Below, piece by piece: positions 44,872-58,500 of a stretch of 64,000 nt of DNA. The DNA comes from Gyrodactylus bullatarudis. Taxonomy: Eukaryota; Platyhelminthes; Monogenea; Gyrodactylidea; Gyrodactylidae. The stretch's first letter is position 1, and every line of letters begins with the position of its first letter. The stretch lies in NCBI GenBank assembly GCA_012064415.1, contig SSNU01000156.1, forward strand, positions 1 to 64,000, given 5' to 3'. The notes beneath the pieces are model-generated. The model made no database searches. It was not told the DNA's origin and worked only from the letters and a program-made list of their open reading frames with translations. Made by a program: the position numbers and the translations under genes.

Positions 44872-45613
44872 AAAGCTAGTTGACATGAAGATGAGAATTT
44901 CCTATCTTTACAAAAACTCAATATTTTTATCCAGAAAGTCAGGAAAAAATATATTTTTTGGATTCCACTATGAAATGAGCTGATTAGTTTTGAAAAAAAA
45001 AAATTTCCGAAATAATTTAATCTGACCAAAATTGAGCCGTTTTTTGAATTTCGGAAATGTTTCAAATTTCCACTTTTTCAAGTTTCAAATCCAACATTTT
45101 TATCGATTTCAAAGATTTGAAGCAGTTAAATATTGATATTCAGGATCAAAAATAGACGAAGAATTCAAAATTGGCCGTAGAATTTGAGAGAAAATTACTC
45201 TTTCCGAGAAAAAGTTTAATCTCTATATTTTGGATCATTTTCCCTCGTGATAATCGAAAAATTCAAATGGTTCGATTTACCACCGTAATGACAAATTCCT
45301 GCAGGCGAATTCGAAATCTTCGTCTATTGTTGATCCTGAATATCAATATTTAACTGCTTCAAATCTTTGAAATCGATAAAAATGTTGGATTTGAAACTTG
45401 AAAAAGTGGAAATTTGAAACATTTCCGAAATTCAAAAAACGGCTCAATTTTGGTCAGATTAAATTTTTTTCGGAAATTTTTTCTTGTTTTCAAAACTAAT
45501 CAGCTCATTTCATAGTGGAATCCAAAAAATATATTTTTTCCTGACTTTCTGGATAAAAATATTGAGTTTTTTGTAAAGATAGGAAATTCTCATCTTCATG
45601 CCAATTAGGTTTA
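44872..45613. repeat. fold-back family B element (full palindrome), nested in MULE
   Basis: It begins AGCTAGTTGACATGAAGATG and ends CATCTTCATGCCAATTAGG, with arms of more than 300 bp that are near-perfect complements around a centre at about 45240. Repeated blocks include ACTCAATATTTTTATCCAGA and TTTGGTCAGATTAAATTTTT. It has no meaningful ORF. It lies inside the right terminal repeat of the MULE, so it is the younger insertion. Confidence 0.85.
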
Positions 45614-46369
45614 GTTTTGCAAACACCCCTTAGGTATAATTAGTTGATTGTTGAAAATCAAATTTTTAATAAATATTTTTATACTCTTACAGTGTAATAG
45701 GCCACATACAAATTTTGAGAATGTATGAGCCTCTTGAATCTTATTAATTCTACTTTATATATAACAATAAATTATGAATATAAGAGTAAGAGTTTAGCTA
45801 TTTTAACTGAATCATTTTCTTTTGTGGTCGGAAATTACTCACGTCAAAGCACATAGATTATGACTAATAATAATAGATGAAAATGTAAAATATTTCTATT
45901 ATACACCATTGATCACAGTTAAAAATTAATTTTTTTCAATCAATTTGAGAGCCTTTATGATAAGAATAGATAAGGAATTTGAATTTTTTAATAACAGAAA
46001 GCTATTCATTTGAGTAAACTGAATAGATGATTAACGATGCTGGGTATCAGACAAATCAGAGATATTTGGCAATCTGCTGAAAATATTTCCAATCAAAATC
46101 GGCAGAAATATTGATGCTTCTCAATTTTAGAAATATCTGAAAAGATCAAACAAAAAGATTGATTAATTATCTCTCTAATGGTACCAATTTTTTCGAATTC
46201 ATTCTGGTTTCGAAGATTAAAAATTTTGTTAAAATTGGAATCCCATTACTTATCACACAACCTAAAATCACGTTCCAGGTAAATGTCCCAAAATCGATTT
46301 TAATACATTGAAGGAGAAAATTGGGGAGACTTCTCTGTCTTATAAAGCAATTGCGCACTTCTACCAGTT

Positions 46370-46790
46370 AAAGAAAAAAAAATTATTTTTATGAAAAATA
46401 TGGCCATATTTCAAATTTCGATTTGGCGCCAAAATCCCATAGTTCAAAATCTTTCGAAAATGAGGTAACTGTCGGTAATTTGACGGTGCTAGTCAGCTTT
46501 GTTGTCTAATCTTGATCCTGATAATAAATTTTTGATCACTCTCCCACTTTCAAATCAATAAACATTTTCAGCTCAAAGTTTGAAAAAATGGGATTTCGGC
46601 GCCAAATGGGAATTCAAGAAATGACCATATTTTTCAAAAAAATAAATTTTTTTTCAGAGTTCTTTTTCTTCGAATGGTGAAAGTGGGCAACATGAGTAGG
46701 ATTCCACAAAATCTTTAACGAATTCGAATTCTTGATGAAAAAATCGATACTGTAAAAATCATAGATTCCCAACTTCATATCAACCAACTT
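46370..46790. repeat. fold-back family A element
   Basis: The left part carries ATTTGGCGCCAAAATCCCAT. The right arm is complete, from GAAAAAATGGGATTTCGGCG to AGATTCCCAACTTCATATCA. The left arm's outer half is deleted. Confidence 0.7.
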
Positions 46791-47757
46791 TAGAAGAAAA
46801 GGATTTAAAACACTGAAGCTAATGAGTATTTTTTTCATTCGGAGTTCGGAGTTGTAAGTTAGAATATTGAATATTATAAGGTTCTAATTAAGAATTTAAA
46901 CATCAAGAGATAACATTTGATAAATGTGTCTAAAAGGGACATTTTTAAAATGTATTTTGATTTTTATATTTCTTTTCAGTACAAAATAAATCATTTAACA
47001 GACTATATATAGAATTCAACAAAAGATTAAATGACTTATTCTATTCTTAATACCTTATATCAATTTGGGAATTTATGATTTTACAAAAATTCTTGATTTT
47101 TTCATCAAGAAATCGAATTTGATCAAGATTTTTTGGAATTTTTAATTATTTTATGATTATTGTATGTATGAATATCAAGCCAGTGTAAGAGTCTGATGAG
47201 AACCGATGAAATAAAAGCCTTCCAAATCCTCTAGGAAATGAATATTTCTACTAATTTTTATGAACCAATTTTTTCTCCATCAGATTAAGAGAATTACCCG
47301 TCATGTTGTCAGTAAAATTTTGATCCTTAAATAGTGAAGTGAATGGTGATAAATCAGTTTATTTGTCTAATCAAAGCCCAAAAGACCAACAAAATATTTT
47401 ACAGGTATAAGTTCAAAAGAGTGGCAATTAGACGCTAACTCGAGGATCATAATTTTGAACCAAGTAGATAGTTCTTGAAGCGAACAAAGCTAACTAGAGG
47501 TTTGAAATAGACCACAATTATATTTTTTTAGATATCTTCTTTATATTTAGAAATTCGATTTTTTGATGAAAAAATCAAAAATGTGCTGTCTTGAGTTGGA
47601 AAATTTTGATGATTTTAGAGTAATACAGAATGATTGATAATCCTCATAATTCGGGATTAAGTTTCTCATTAATTTCCGAAAATTACTGCTCAATCCAAGG
47701 AAACATAGTTGATTACAAACTGAAATACAATTATTTTTCAATCAAGGATAATTGCAA

Positions 47758-48035
47758 AAGCTAGTTGACACAAAGATGAGAGTTTACTATTTTCACTAAA
47801 AACTCTGGATAGACAGTAGCACAAATATCTTTTGTATTCCATTATCGATCAAGCCAATATAGACGCTTGAAAATCTCAATTTCCAAAAATCAAACTCAAT
47901 TTGAAAAGATTCTCCCAAAAATAGCCTAATTGAATCTTTTTCAGAAACATTTTTTTCAATTTTAACAACTTGTCTCTACATTCAAGATATTCAGTTTTTT
48001 GTAAAAATGAATGTCTATGTCAACTTGCTTTAGAT
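47758..48035. repeat. fold-back family B fragment
   Basis: The left end is AAGCTAGTTGACACAAAGATG and the right end TGTCAACTTGCTTTAG, with diverged arms. A piece of the 24823-25303 palindrome family lies upstream at 47168-47215. Confidence 0.5.
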
Positions 48036-49736
48036 ACTGTAAGAAATAAAAGGTATAGAATTATTCAAGTAAATTTAGAAACGATATAGAGAAGAAAATC
48101 TGTATTCTTTTTAGTACACAAGGATTTTCAAGTGTTGACTACTTTTATCACATTTTGCCATCATAAAAAATTGTATGGGAATATGAAGTTGGGTTTCTTT
48201 ATCATCATTTGAAATGATTCCACGAAAAAGTTGATTGTATACTTTAAAAGTATTACTTTTAAGCTGAGGTGTTGGTTAAAAGTACTTGCTAATTCATTTA
48301 AATGGTGTATTTGTTATTTTTTTCACAAATTCAAAGCCATATGAACTCTTGGTTAGCTGTATTTTTTCATAAAATCATTGTAGATCTTAAAAAATTGCAT
48401 CATTTAAAAATGGTTCTCTCGATTTAAACCACAGTAAGCAGATGTATTTTTTTTAATTCCCAACTTTTTATCATATGTAGAGAAATTGGAAAATTATCAA
48501 ATTTCGATTTAGCGCCAAACTTTAATTTAAGATTAAAAAGGTTATTAAGAGATGGTTTCTGTCTAAATTCACAAATGTCTTGATTTTGAAAAAACCCTTA
48601 TCAGACTCGAGTTCTTTGGCGAAAAATACTTGGAGATCATCCAGAAAATTGAATAGTTAGCTCATTCTGAGAGTAAAGTAAAATTAATTTTATAACTTCA
48701 GGATAATTAGGGTTAAGATTCTCTGGGAATTTATAAACTAATTTCGATAAAATTTTCTTAAATAAATCAAAAGAAATTGAATAATTCTAATTATTACAAT
48801 ACAGTATAACAATTTTGAACAAAATCTTGAAAATTTTACACCTGAAGACGATGTCTGACAGAGTTGAGAGCGGTCTCAATCGAAAGAACAAAAAATTTTG
48901 GAGCCCAAGAAAATTTATGCAAGAAAATCTATTTAAGGCCGTGAGTTAATTTGAAGACACAAATTTTCACTAAAATTCTATGTTTTTTTTCAATAAATTT
49001 TACTCGATTTTATTTTTCGCGCAAATTTCGTTCATATATACATCAATTGACGCAGAATTTAATTTTCTATTTAATGATATCCAGTTGTTGGGCAATTAGT
49101 TAATTTCTCTTAATGATTTTGATCAATTAGTAACTCCAGTTTTGGAAAAATTCGAAATTTTCGTTTTTTGCGAATATCTCTAAAGCTGAATACAATTTGG
49201 AGATTCTGAGACCAGATACAGAATCTGCGTCAAATTTCGGATCATTTGAGTTTATTTTGATATCGAAAAAAAGTGACACGCCATGTTATTCATCCAACAT
49301 TACAAAGCTATATTCAGAATTTAAAACATGAAATAAAATATTTTCGAAATGCTTGAGCGTCTAATACATTTGATTTATCGCTTTTCAAAAATATTGAAAA
49401 AAGCTCAGAAAAGTTTTACGAAATTCGGGCAATAAGGTGAAGAATAAAAAACCATAAGTACCAATCAATCTTTTCGATATGAGACGTATTTATTGCACAA
49501 TGTGGCAAAATAAATCCAAGTGCATGTGTATTATTTCTTACAATTGTCGTTTCTATTCCTCATAAACGAAAGCTATTATTATACACTGACTAGAAGAGGA
49601 AGCTATTTAATAATAATTCTTTTTGGTCTACCATTTTGGATTACCATTACAGACACGCACAATATATTACTGTGCTGTATGGTTTATGAACTTTTACACT
49701 AATTACACTATATAAAATCATATATATTCAAAGCTA

Positions 49737-50035
49737 ATTGATCTGAAGTTGGGAATATATGAAATATCAATATTTAATCAAGAATTCTGATTATTTGAAA
49801 CCAAATTCTCAATTTTTTGAACTTTAACCTTGAAAATCTTATTGATTTGAAAGTGGGAGTCTGGCCAAAAGTTGATCTTTAGGATCACGATTAGACAAGA
49901 AGATAAATAATGCTGAATCTGATCTAATGATTCACTTCATTATCGTCTGGGAGTTAAATTTAGAATTCTTGATCATTTTCCCTGTTTGAAAATCAATGAA
50001 ATTTTTTTGATTTGTAAGAATCATAGATTCCCAAC
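49737..50035. repeat. fold-back family A element (short)
   Basis: It runs from TTGATCTGAAGTTGGGAATA to CATAGATTCCCAACTACAG, with family blocks between (AACTTTAACCTTGAAAATCT, GATCACGATTAGACAAGAAG) but much of one arm missing. Confidence 0.6.
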
Positions 50036-50411
50036 TACAGACCAACCATCAATTCAAAGTTAAGCGAAATAACCTTTAATCTTTTCGATTCACATTATAC
50101 AAAGATGGCAGAAAAATCTAGATTCTTCTTCTAGACCAATAAAATAACCCTTGATGAACAGGTCATCAATCGCAATTGCAAAGAAAAGAGGCAGAAAACG
50201 TAAAAGTCTAAGTGGCCAACCATCAATTGTCAAATGCGTAAGGAGGAAGCAATGATCTTGGTGTTGATTAGTGTAAATCCGGTCATTTTTGTGGAGAACT
50301 TGAGATCGTGGGAAAACGGGATTTATCGGTATCAAGGAATTTGAAATTTATTTTCTCAAATTGAAATCTTTAGTTGTAAACACAAGATTTATGTAGTTAT
50401 AGAAAAATGTA

Positions 50412-52026
50412 TTAAAAATCATAGACAATCGATTCGAGTTTATTGATGCTAACTGAAACTTTTGATTCTTTCGATCTGACACGCAGCCTGGAATAGACAA
50501 CTGGCAACAAGAGTAGCACAACCATGACATACATTCCTGAGCATATGTAAAATCGTTTTGAGCTCTCGTGGATATATTTAAATATTAAATCTAAAAAGGA
50601 GATAGAATTTAAAAATCAATTCATTTACTTGATACAAAGGGGGTTAGCAAAAAGCCCAAACTTTGCCAAATTGTATTTTGAGTGATCGCCTTCATGAGAA
50701 CATCGGTTCCAGCCATTTCAATAAGGACAACATTTATATATGACGTTGGTGTTGTACTGAATAATCCAAATAGGATATTCGAAAATAACTGACCCAAATG
50801 AGATTCATTCGTATAAAGGCAAGTGGCGGTAAGGACCATGCTAATACCGGCGATTAAAAACATTTGATTCGCTTCAAGGCGAGATAAAAATATTAACGAA
50901 ACAGTCACGCCTAATCTGGCACACAAACTGAAAATTCCCATATAAAGATTGAATTGGACGATACTCTCTGTTTTAAAGTCCAACTCTTCATAGTACGGAC
51001 TGAGGGAGTTGAGAATTGTGAAATTGGACAGGATGAAAATTGCCAGAGAAATATTTACCAAAAAGGTTTCCCTTGTAATTATAAATTCTCTGTAGAAAAG
51101 ATCTTTATCTGTTAAGAGTCTTATTCGTCGGTTGATCTTCTCTCGGAGTGTTATATTCTCATTAAAAGTAATATAGTCATATTCTCCAGAAATATGAAGT
51201 CGTTGGGCATCTGCATCAATCTTGAGCTGATCTTTGCTCCACTTTTCATTGGGCAAGTTATAAATGTATTTTAGTTGATTTGCCCGGAAGACATTCTCCT
51301 TTTCTACAAGGACCAAGACGAAACGTTTCTCAATTGGCTCATCAACCTCATTCGTCTCAATGGCAAGACGTCGCCATAGACTGGCTCGAATGAAGGCAGC
51401 AGTTGGAATTAGCTGATTCAAATGGAAAAGTCCTAAAAAGAACAATGATACCCTCCAGTTGTAATTGAACATAAAATAATCGATAAAGTATGGATAGAAA
51501 AATACGCCCACAGCTAGCCCAGCATTACTCAAAGTGAGTGCAATCCCCTTGTATTTTACAAAGTAACTATTGACCGTTTCAACTGAAGCGATAAATTCCC
51601 CGCTGGTGAAGAATCCGGGAAATACGATCATAAAGATGAAAACCATGAAATAAGATGTCTGAATTGACGCTATCATGAAACTAACCGAAGTTAGAATGGT
51701 ACATCCAAATAATATCTTCCTTATTGAGATGAACATTTTGAGTCGGATGAAAAATCCAGCTGAAAGAAGGATGATGAAATTTGACATTTTCTGATGCAAG
51801 TCTAATGCAAACCCGAAAAAATTAACTTACACGCAAACAAGTGCAAAAAGAATAAAATCGGGATCATGTAATTCATCTCGGATTCTGTGGCATTGAGTTC
51901 CTCTTTTAATGGCTTCTTATAAAGGGTTAGGGAATAGGCGAAACCTTCAGAGAGAAAAATGTTGAAAATTCCATTCAACAGGACAAACCAAGCATAGCCT
52001 CCGTCAATTTGGTCAACCCGAGCCAT
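50412..52026 (-). CDS. monocarboxylate-transporter-type MFS protein (SLC16-like)
   Basis: Exons are 51831-52026, 50629-51801 and 50412-50590, giving 515 residues; SLC16 proteins have about 450-550. SLC16/MCT proteins carry monocarboxylates or related solutes across membranes. The N-terminal signature DGGYAWFVLLNGI is the MCT [DE]GGxxW motif at the start of helix 1. About twelve hydrophobic helices follow, with a charged cytosolic loop between helices 6 and 7 (about 180-270). The last helix (MYVMVVLLLLPVVYSRLRVR) is on exon 3. The first intron is 29 nt (51802-51830). Only the acceptor at 51802, not the nearby CAG, keeps the frame. The second is 38 nt. Substrate cannot be told from sequence. 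The Rab gene ends 507 bp upstream on the same strand. Confidence 0.85.
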
Positions 52027-52533
52027 ATCTAATTAATCAAGTATTTTGTCGAGCAATTTATCTTGAATTAAGTATAATCTCTAATAAATTCTGATTAGCA
52101 TAAATAATTTTAATTAAATAATTTCTATTCATTTGAATAGATTGTCAATTAACAGGCATTTAGAATTTATCTAATTAAAATTATAATAACTACTCGAAAG
52201 TAGTTTTATATTACAATTAAGATATTTTTTGAACACGTAAAAAATGCCTAATTGTGTTTCCATATGCATGTGTTTCAAGCTATTCGTGAAGTTTATATTT
52301 TTATCAGGAGTTGAGCTGAAGTACTGCCATATTTGATAAAAAATATGTATCTGTGTCAAAATTATTTGGAATTTCAACGACTCATTTTATTGAAAAAAAT
52401 TGGGCGCGTTTTCAAAAATTTACAATTTTAACTCAAATTTGAACTTTGAATAGAGAGAAAATTTGAATTTAAAGCATAATTTATTAAGATAAAATATACA
52501 TAAAGAACTATACAAATATAACATGTCCTCATG

Positions 52534-55500
52534 TCACAGAGTTACACAGCACTTTATTCTCTTTTCTTTCATTTCCTTCAGTTTGTGTAGCTTCAAATTT
52601 TCATTATTCTGGTTCTGCTTCTACAGAAAAGAATTTCTCATTTAAAGTTTTCGAATCGAAAGATATTAACTACACATCTATCGGTAGGCTTCAAAGATTA
52701 ACATGCAAATTTGTGGTTAGTGTATAAAAGTCTAGAACTTGGTGAAATAGAGAGTAACATGAATTCAATGAGGATTAAATGTAGAGAGGTGTTTATGACA
52801 TACAAATTGCTGATATCTAAGCCATAATAATGTCTGGTATCTATTCGAATTACAAGAGTACTCCTGTAATGAATATGGAAAATTAACCCTCTCTTCTCAT
52901 CACGTCTGAATATTACTTGTCATTACTTGGAAGTAGGCATAACATCAAAATTTTGTTTCAGTTTAATTTTAAATCATCCGATAGGTTTTTATTTCTAGAT
53001 CAAAACAGTTGTAAAATAAACTGCGTATTTTTGATTGAAAATAACCCAATGATCATAAATTAACGTTGAACGGGAAATTGAGAAAAAAATTTATTCCTCT
53101 GAAATTCAGAGTCTGAATAAGAAAAAGTAGATAAAATCGGATTGGTTATGTTATTAATTGTTAATACGCTGATTACGAAACTACAGTTATTTTTAGTTTA
53201 GGAATTATCTTTTAGAAATTGAGTCATTTCTTGATACAAAAATTGGCTAACTTTGAAGGTATAGCTGATAGAGTTCAAGTAATTGAAAATTTGAATTTTA
53301 AATAAGTCTTCAAAAAGTGTTTTTTGAACGGATGATAGAGCTAAGATTTTTGCCTACTCCAGGAAATTAATATATTCACTATGGAATGGGTAGTAAACGA
53401 AGTATTTTCCTCAGGCTTTGGCTGAATAGCAATGAGTTGATATGTGATAGGAATAAGCCAGGGTTAAATGCATCATTTTGCAGTCTGAGAAAAAAGGTTA
53501 GAACGGCATTATTATCAGTAAATTGTATGTCAATACCACCATTAAGTTTGTAAAATTAATTGAAACATGCAAACATTTAAATATAGAACTGTACCGATGT
53601 GACAATTGAGTTTTCGTAATATCTCTTTAGATAGAAATATCAAATTAGTGAGGTTTAAATGAAACTAATTGTTATACGAATGTGAATGTACTATTTTTAT
53701 AAAATTTATTCCTTGAATTGCATGCTAAAATAAACCCATTGTTGCTAACATCAAATAAATCTGGCCGAAATTAAGCCGTCTCTTTTGAATTTCTAAAAAT
53801 GATGATATCTGTGACCGCAATTTTCTCTCAAATTCATTCAAGAGCTCATGAAATTATTCCATAATATTATTCCAAATCTATACCTGCTAATTCTATTTTA
53901 TTCCAATCTACTTGAAAGTACGTATGCATAAATAATTTTTTCTTAGCCTAAACTAACTAATATTCTTAACTAGTATTCCAACTTGTGATGGTCACGAAAT
54001 GGAATTTTTGGACATCAAGTTAATTTATGAGGCCCGTTAGCTTACCTGTATCTGCAAGTTGAAGAATTTACGAGAGTTCAAACTTACTTTTGGTACGCCC
54101 CAGGTTGCCATCATGGATTCAGCAACATGGGAAAATAATTCATTTACATGATCACCGGTTTTGGCGCTCGTCTCGAAAAATCCATTTGAGCATTGAGAAT
54201 AAGCAAACTGGTAAGAACAAAATGATAATATTTTTAAATCAAATTATTCTATAGAAGGGTATGTGAATGAATCATACATCAGAGTCAAAAAATGGTTGAA
54301 TAAAAACCTTTAATGATTAAAATTTATAATATTCCTAGGAACAAGAACCTGTTGCTTGTACTTACTTTTTCACCTTGTTCTCGAGTCACCTTTCTCTTGT
54401 CTACTAGATCAATTTTATTGCCAACAATGAATATCGGCACTGGTTCTGCTATATTCTGAATAAAATCAAAACTAAAATTATCGGGAATTTTACATTGAAC
54501 TTAAGCTAATTAATATGAACTTGGGAATCTATGATTTTTACAGATATATCAAATTCTAATCAAGAATTCAAATTTTTTGAAGAAAATTATTCGCAAAAGA
54601 AATTATTTTTTAAATTTCAATTTGTCGACAAATTACTATATTTTTTAAACTTTGGAAATGTTTTTTGGGCAAAAGATGTTTCTAATGATCAAGTATGCAA
54701 AAGTCTGATTTATCGTTTGGGAGATGAATTCTTGATGAAAATTTTGAGATGTATGTAAAAATTATATAATCCCACCAACTTTATATCTTTAAATAAGGTG
54801 TACTATTTTGTAAAATTATAAAGTGTGTTAACAAACTTTCCAGTAATAAACTTGTGATAACCTTTAGATAGAATCATATTCTTTAAGATCCATTGTATTT
54901 GCGACATTTAAAAATATTTTATTATTGCAGTTTAATTTTAAATATCATTCAGATCAATTTATTAACTTATTTTGAACTCACTTATTGATCACACAAAAAC
55001 TGAAATTTCATTTTTAGCTATTGAAAAAACAATTTTAATTGGATTCAAGTCATTTTGCAGATTTTTTGTAAGAAATAATGTGAATTCAAGTTAAAATTAT
55101 GAATATAGAACACTAAAAAACGTTTTTAATTTTACAATCTTGTTCATCTTATTCCAGAAGATTGGAAAGGTATTTTAAAGTGAAATTTGCTTGGATAATA
55201 TTAAATCACTTGAAGATTGAATTTATCATTTTAGTTAGTTTGGAAAATTTCGTCCAAGTCCAATATACAGTACGATGGAAAAAGTTTCCCTAGATTATTT
55301 CTATAAGATATTTTTTATGAATATTCCCTTATGATTAAATACATCTCTAATATGTTTAGAGGAGGAAAAGTCTGAAAATTTCCATTTTTGACAAGCATGT
55401 ATATTTCTTGCATGACATATAATTTGTTTAAATGCGCAATTTCTATTATTTTTATTTGATTCAGCCTCTAAATTATTTCTTCCAATCTGATGTAAACGCT

Positions 55501-58500
55501 CAATATTTTTCTCTGGATTTCATGAAGCATTAGTTTTTAGAGAAAAAAAAATTCAAATTGACCTTTTTTGATTTTTAGACAAACAAAATGATCTTAAATT
55601 ATTTATTGAATCTTTTTTGTGAATACAGTAAATTCTTATCTTTACATCAACTTTTTTTATAAAGCAAATTTCAATGCAAATCAAGGAGTAATTCGAATAA
55701 ACTGATGTAGATAGGTTATATTAATAAATTGACGCCAAAATTGAATTTGAAAAAGAACTTAATTTTTGAGATTCTGTTCTAAATGAAACAAAAGAATAAT
55801 GAACTAATTTTTTATGCAAATTTTTAATTTAGTTTTGCATATACTTTTTGAAGAGAATGTTTTTCATTCAGAAGCTGTGTAATATTAATCCGAGTTGAAA
55901 AAAAAGAGTTAGAAGATCAATCAATTTCTTATCAAATGATAGACTTACATTGTCAATTGAAGGTAGCCATTCTGATTTGACTCGATAAAAGGATTCAGGT
56001 TTTGTTGTATCGTAGACCAAGATGAAACCCTAAAATAGTTTGTGATCTTAATGTTTAAGGGGAAAAATTGTCTCAGACCTACTTTTGCATCGCGAAAATG
56101 CATCGTAGCAAAGGAACGAAATTTCTCTTGGCCTGCTGTATCCCTGTAATGAAATAGGAAGTTTTGATAATTTTATTCTGGGAAATTCATTCTCTACTTG
56201 ATGACCGATCGACTCTATCGTGACCTAGTTGAGATCGTAAATTCAACTTTTAATAAATGATTATAAAATCATGTAGATTCATGAATAAAATCCAAAAGTT
56301 TTGTTGTTCTGATACCCATAAATCCCAATTCCCCCAAATTCTTCGAAACACATTAAAATTTGTGATGAGAATTTTAACTAATAACTATCAGAATAATTCC
56401 CATTCCGGAAAATCCTACAGATTGCTCAAAAACGTAGGAAAATCAATCGAAGTAAAATTCATTCAAATTTTTTTGGCGTGGATTTAAAAATTATATTTAA
56501 ACAAAATTTAAAATATTCAATTCAAATGTTATCAAAATCTGAACTACCCTAGTGTGGACACATAAGTAAATGGTCTATAATCAAATTGCAAGCCTATGAT
56601 ATCTAGAGCAATATGATATACAGTGTATATTATATACTGAAGTGAGCACAATACAGTTTGGAAGGAATACTCACCAAATTTCTAGGAGAATGTTATATCC
56701 GTCAATGTGAAACATTTTCTTTTCGAAATCAATGCCTAAAAATAAATAAATAAAACTGAATAAAATACTTTTAAAAATAAATTAAGAACTTATATAATTT
56801 GCTGTATATTTGTTTCTCTTTGCTTTTGTTTTTTTCTGTCCGTTACTAAACAGACGATTGATTTTTGATAAATTTTCATTTTATCGATTTTCAATTTTAT
56901 TCAATAAATAATATTTCATTATAATCGAATGAGGTTTTTTCTGCAATCATATCAACAAAAATAGAGATTTAGTTGACATGAAGTTGATAATTTTACTTTT
57001 TTTCTTCGGGACACAAAATTTTTTAGAAAAACTTTTTTTTTGAATTTCAAAAATGCGTCATTTTGTATCGATTTCGAAAATTTAATTTCAGATCAAAAAA
57101 GCCAAATTTTTTTTAAAATTGAACTCTTTAATTTAAACAATATTATCAAATAAAAATATCATCAATTTTTAGGCTTACAGTAAAAATATTTTTATTGAAA
57201 CACAAATATTTACCGCCTAATTAAATATTATTTATCTCGACCAATCAGAATGCAGCAAGTGATTTCTATACATTTAGATAGGAAAAAAGTGAGTTTTTGT
57301 GAAAATGTGAAAATTCACTGTTTTCAGGGGTAAAAGGAGTGCCAAATCCATCTTCAGCACATTTTAAAACCTCTGATCATCATTAGAGAGGAAAAGACAA
57401 CGAGATAGACACATATATGTTGATAAAAAGGTTAATTCCAAAAATTTCTTACATGCAATTTAAATAAAGTTCAAAGAATCTTTCCTTTTCGTTTGAATAT
57501 ATATAATTTGTCGATAATATGAAAAAATTAAGTCCAACCAATATATCAATTACCACCAAATTGCCAACAAATGAGGATTAATTAATGAAGAACGATATTC
57601 AGGAATAAGCACTGACGTCTTTGATTGTCAACCATGCAGCTCAACGTTTGATCAAGTTTCAATGATGGAGTATCAGTGAGTATTTCTGTTGATTCTTATG
57701 GGATTCGCTTTTGGTTTTATTCTCAAATCGTATATCTATATGTGTCCAATCTGGGTTTCAAAGAGTTTCTCCTGAGCTTTCTTCCTTCAAGAACTATCTC
57801 ACTTTTTGTAATTTACGTAATTTTACCAAATACATTTTCTCGTATATACTCACCAACTCGTTGTCTTTTCGTCTCTAATGATGATCAGGGGTTTTAAAAT
57901 GTGCTGAAGATGGATTTGGCACTCCTTTTACCCCTGAAAACAGTGAATTTTCACATTTTCACAAAAACTCACTTTTTTCCTATCTAAATGTATAGAAATC
58001 ACTTGCTGCATTCTGATTGGTCGAGATAAATAATACTTAATTAGGGGGTAAATATTCGTGTTTCAATAAAATTTTTTTAACCCAAATTTTTATTTGTTTG
58101 CAAATTTTTTCCCCCTTTAATAAGGAGCATGAACCGCTAGATTCCCTTTTTTTATTTTCTATTCAAAATTATAACTTTGTTTCAGATTAAGGTTCATTAC
58201 CGGTAAAATGAAATTATTGAAGTGATATTTGTGTTTTGGCCGATATCTCAGCTCGTGGGCACTCTAGCATTATTTTAAGGTCAGCTTCGTGATCATCGTC
58301 AAATCTTGTTCTAATAAAATATACCGAGCCCCCTCACCACCCATTTAATTTATTTAGGATTGGTTTTTCATAAGCCATACCTATCGTTTTTTTATTGAAA
58401 TACTACTGTAAATAATGGCACGATGTATTGTCTATCTAATAAATGAAGATAGACATAAATTTCTGATACACAATGCAAGTTAAACTTTGTAATTTAATAC

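Larger units (their letters stand above)
43182..45629 (-). mobile_element. Mutator-like element (MULE), deleted and interrupted
   Basis: The ends are GGGGTATTTGCAAAAC at the left and the complement of GGGGTGTTTGCAAAAC at the right. The 9-bp flanks TTAGATATA (43173-43181) and TTAGGTATA (45630-45638) differ once. Long terminal inverted repeats of about 210 bp (43205-43412 and 44655-44862) each carry about seven spaced TAGTATG motifs. A family B palindrome (44872-45613) is inserted in the right end. The interior keeps the N-terminal DNA-binding and C-terminal SWIM parts of the transposase, but the catalytic core is gone. Confidence 0.8.
42520..50411. other. intergenic region between agrin and the MFS transporter
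   Basis: Apart from the MULE, fold-back copies and repeat family C described separately, I find no exon on either strand. The segment 48840-49320 has a slightly less skewed composition but no extended reading frame. The agrin promoter should lie just above 42519; no core element is distinctive. Confidence 0.45.

Noticed and set aside
49520..49702. 60-codon hydrophobic plus-strand frame
   Set aside because: Composition matches AT-rich noncoding DNA. There is no signal peptide logic, splice site or neighbour support.
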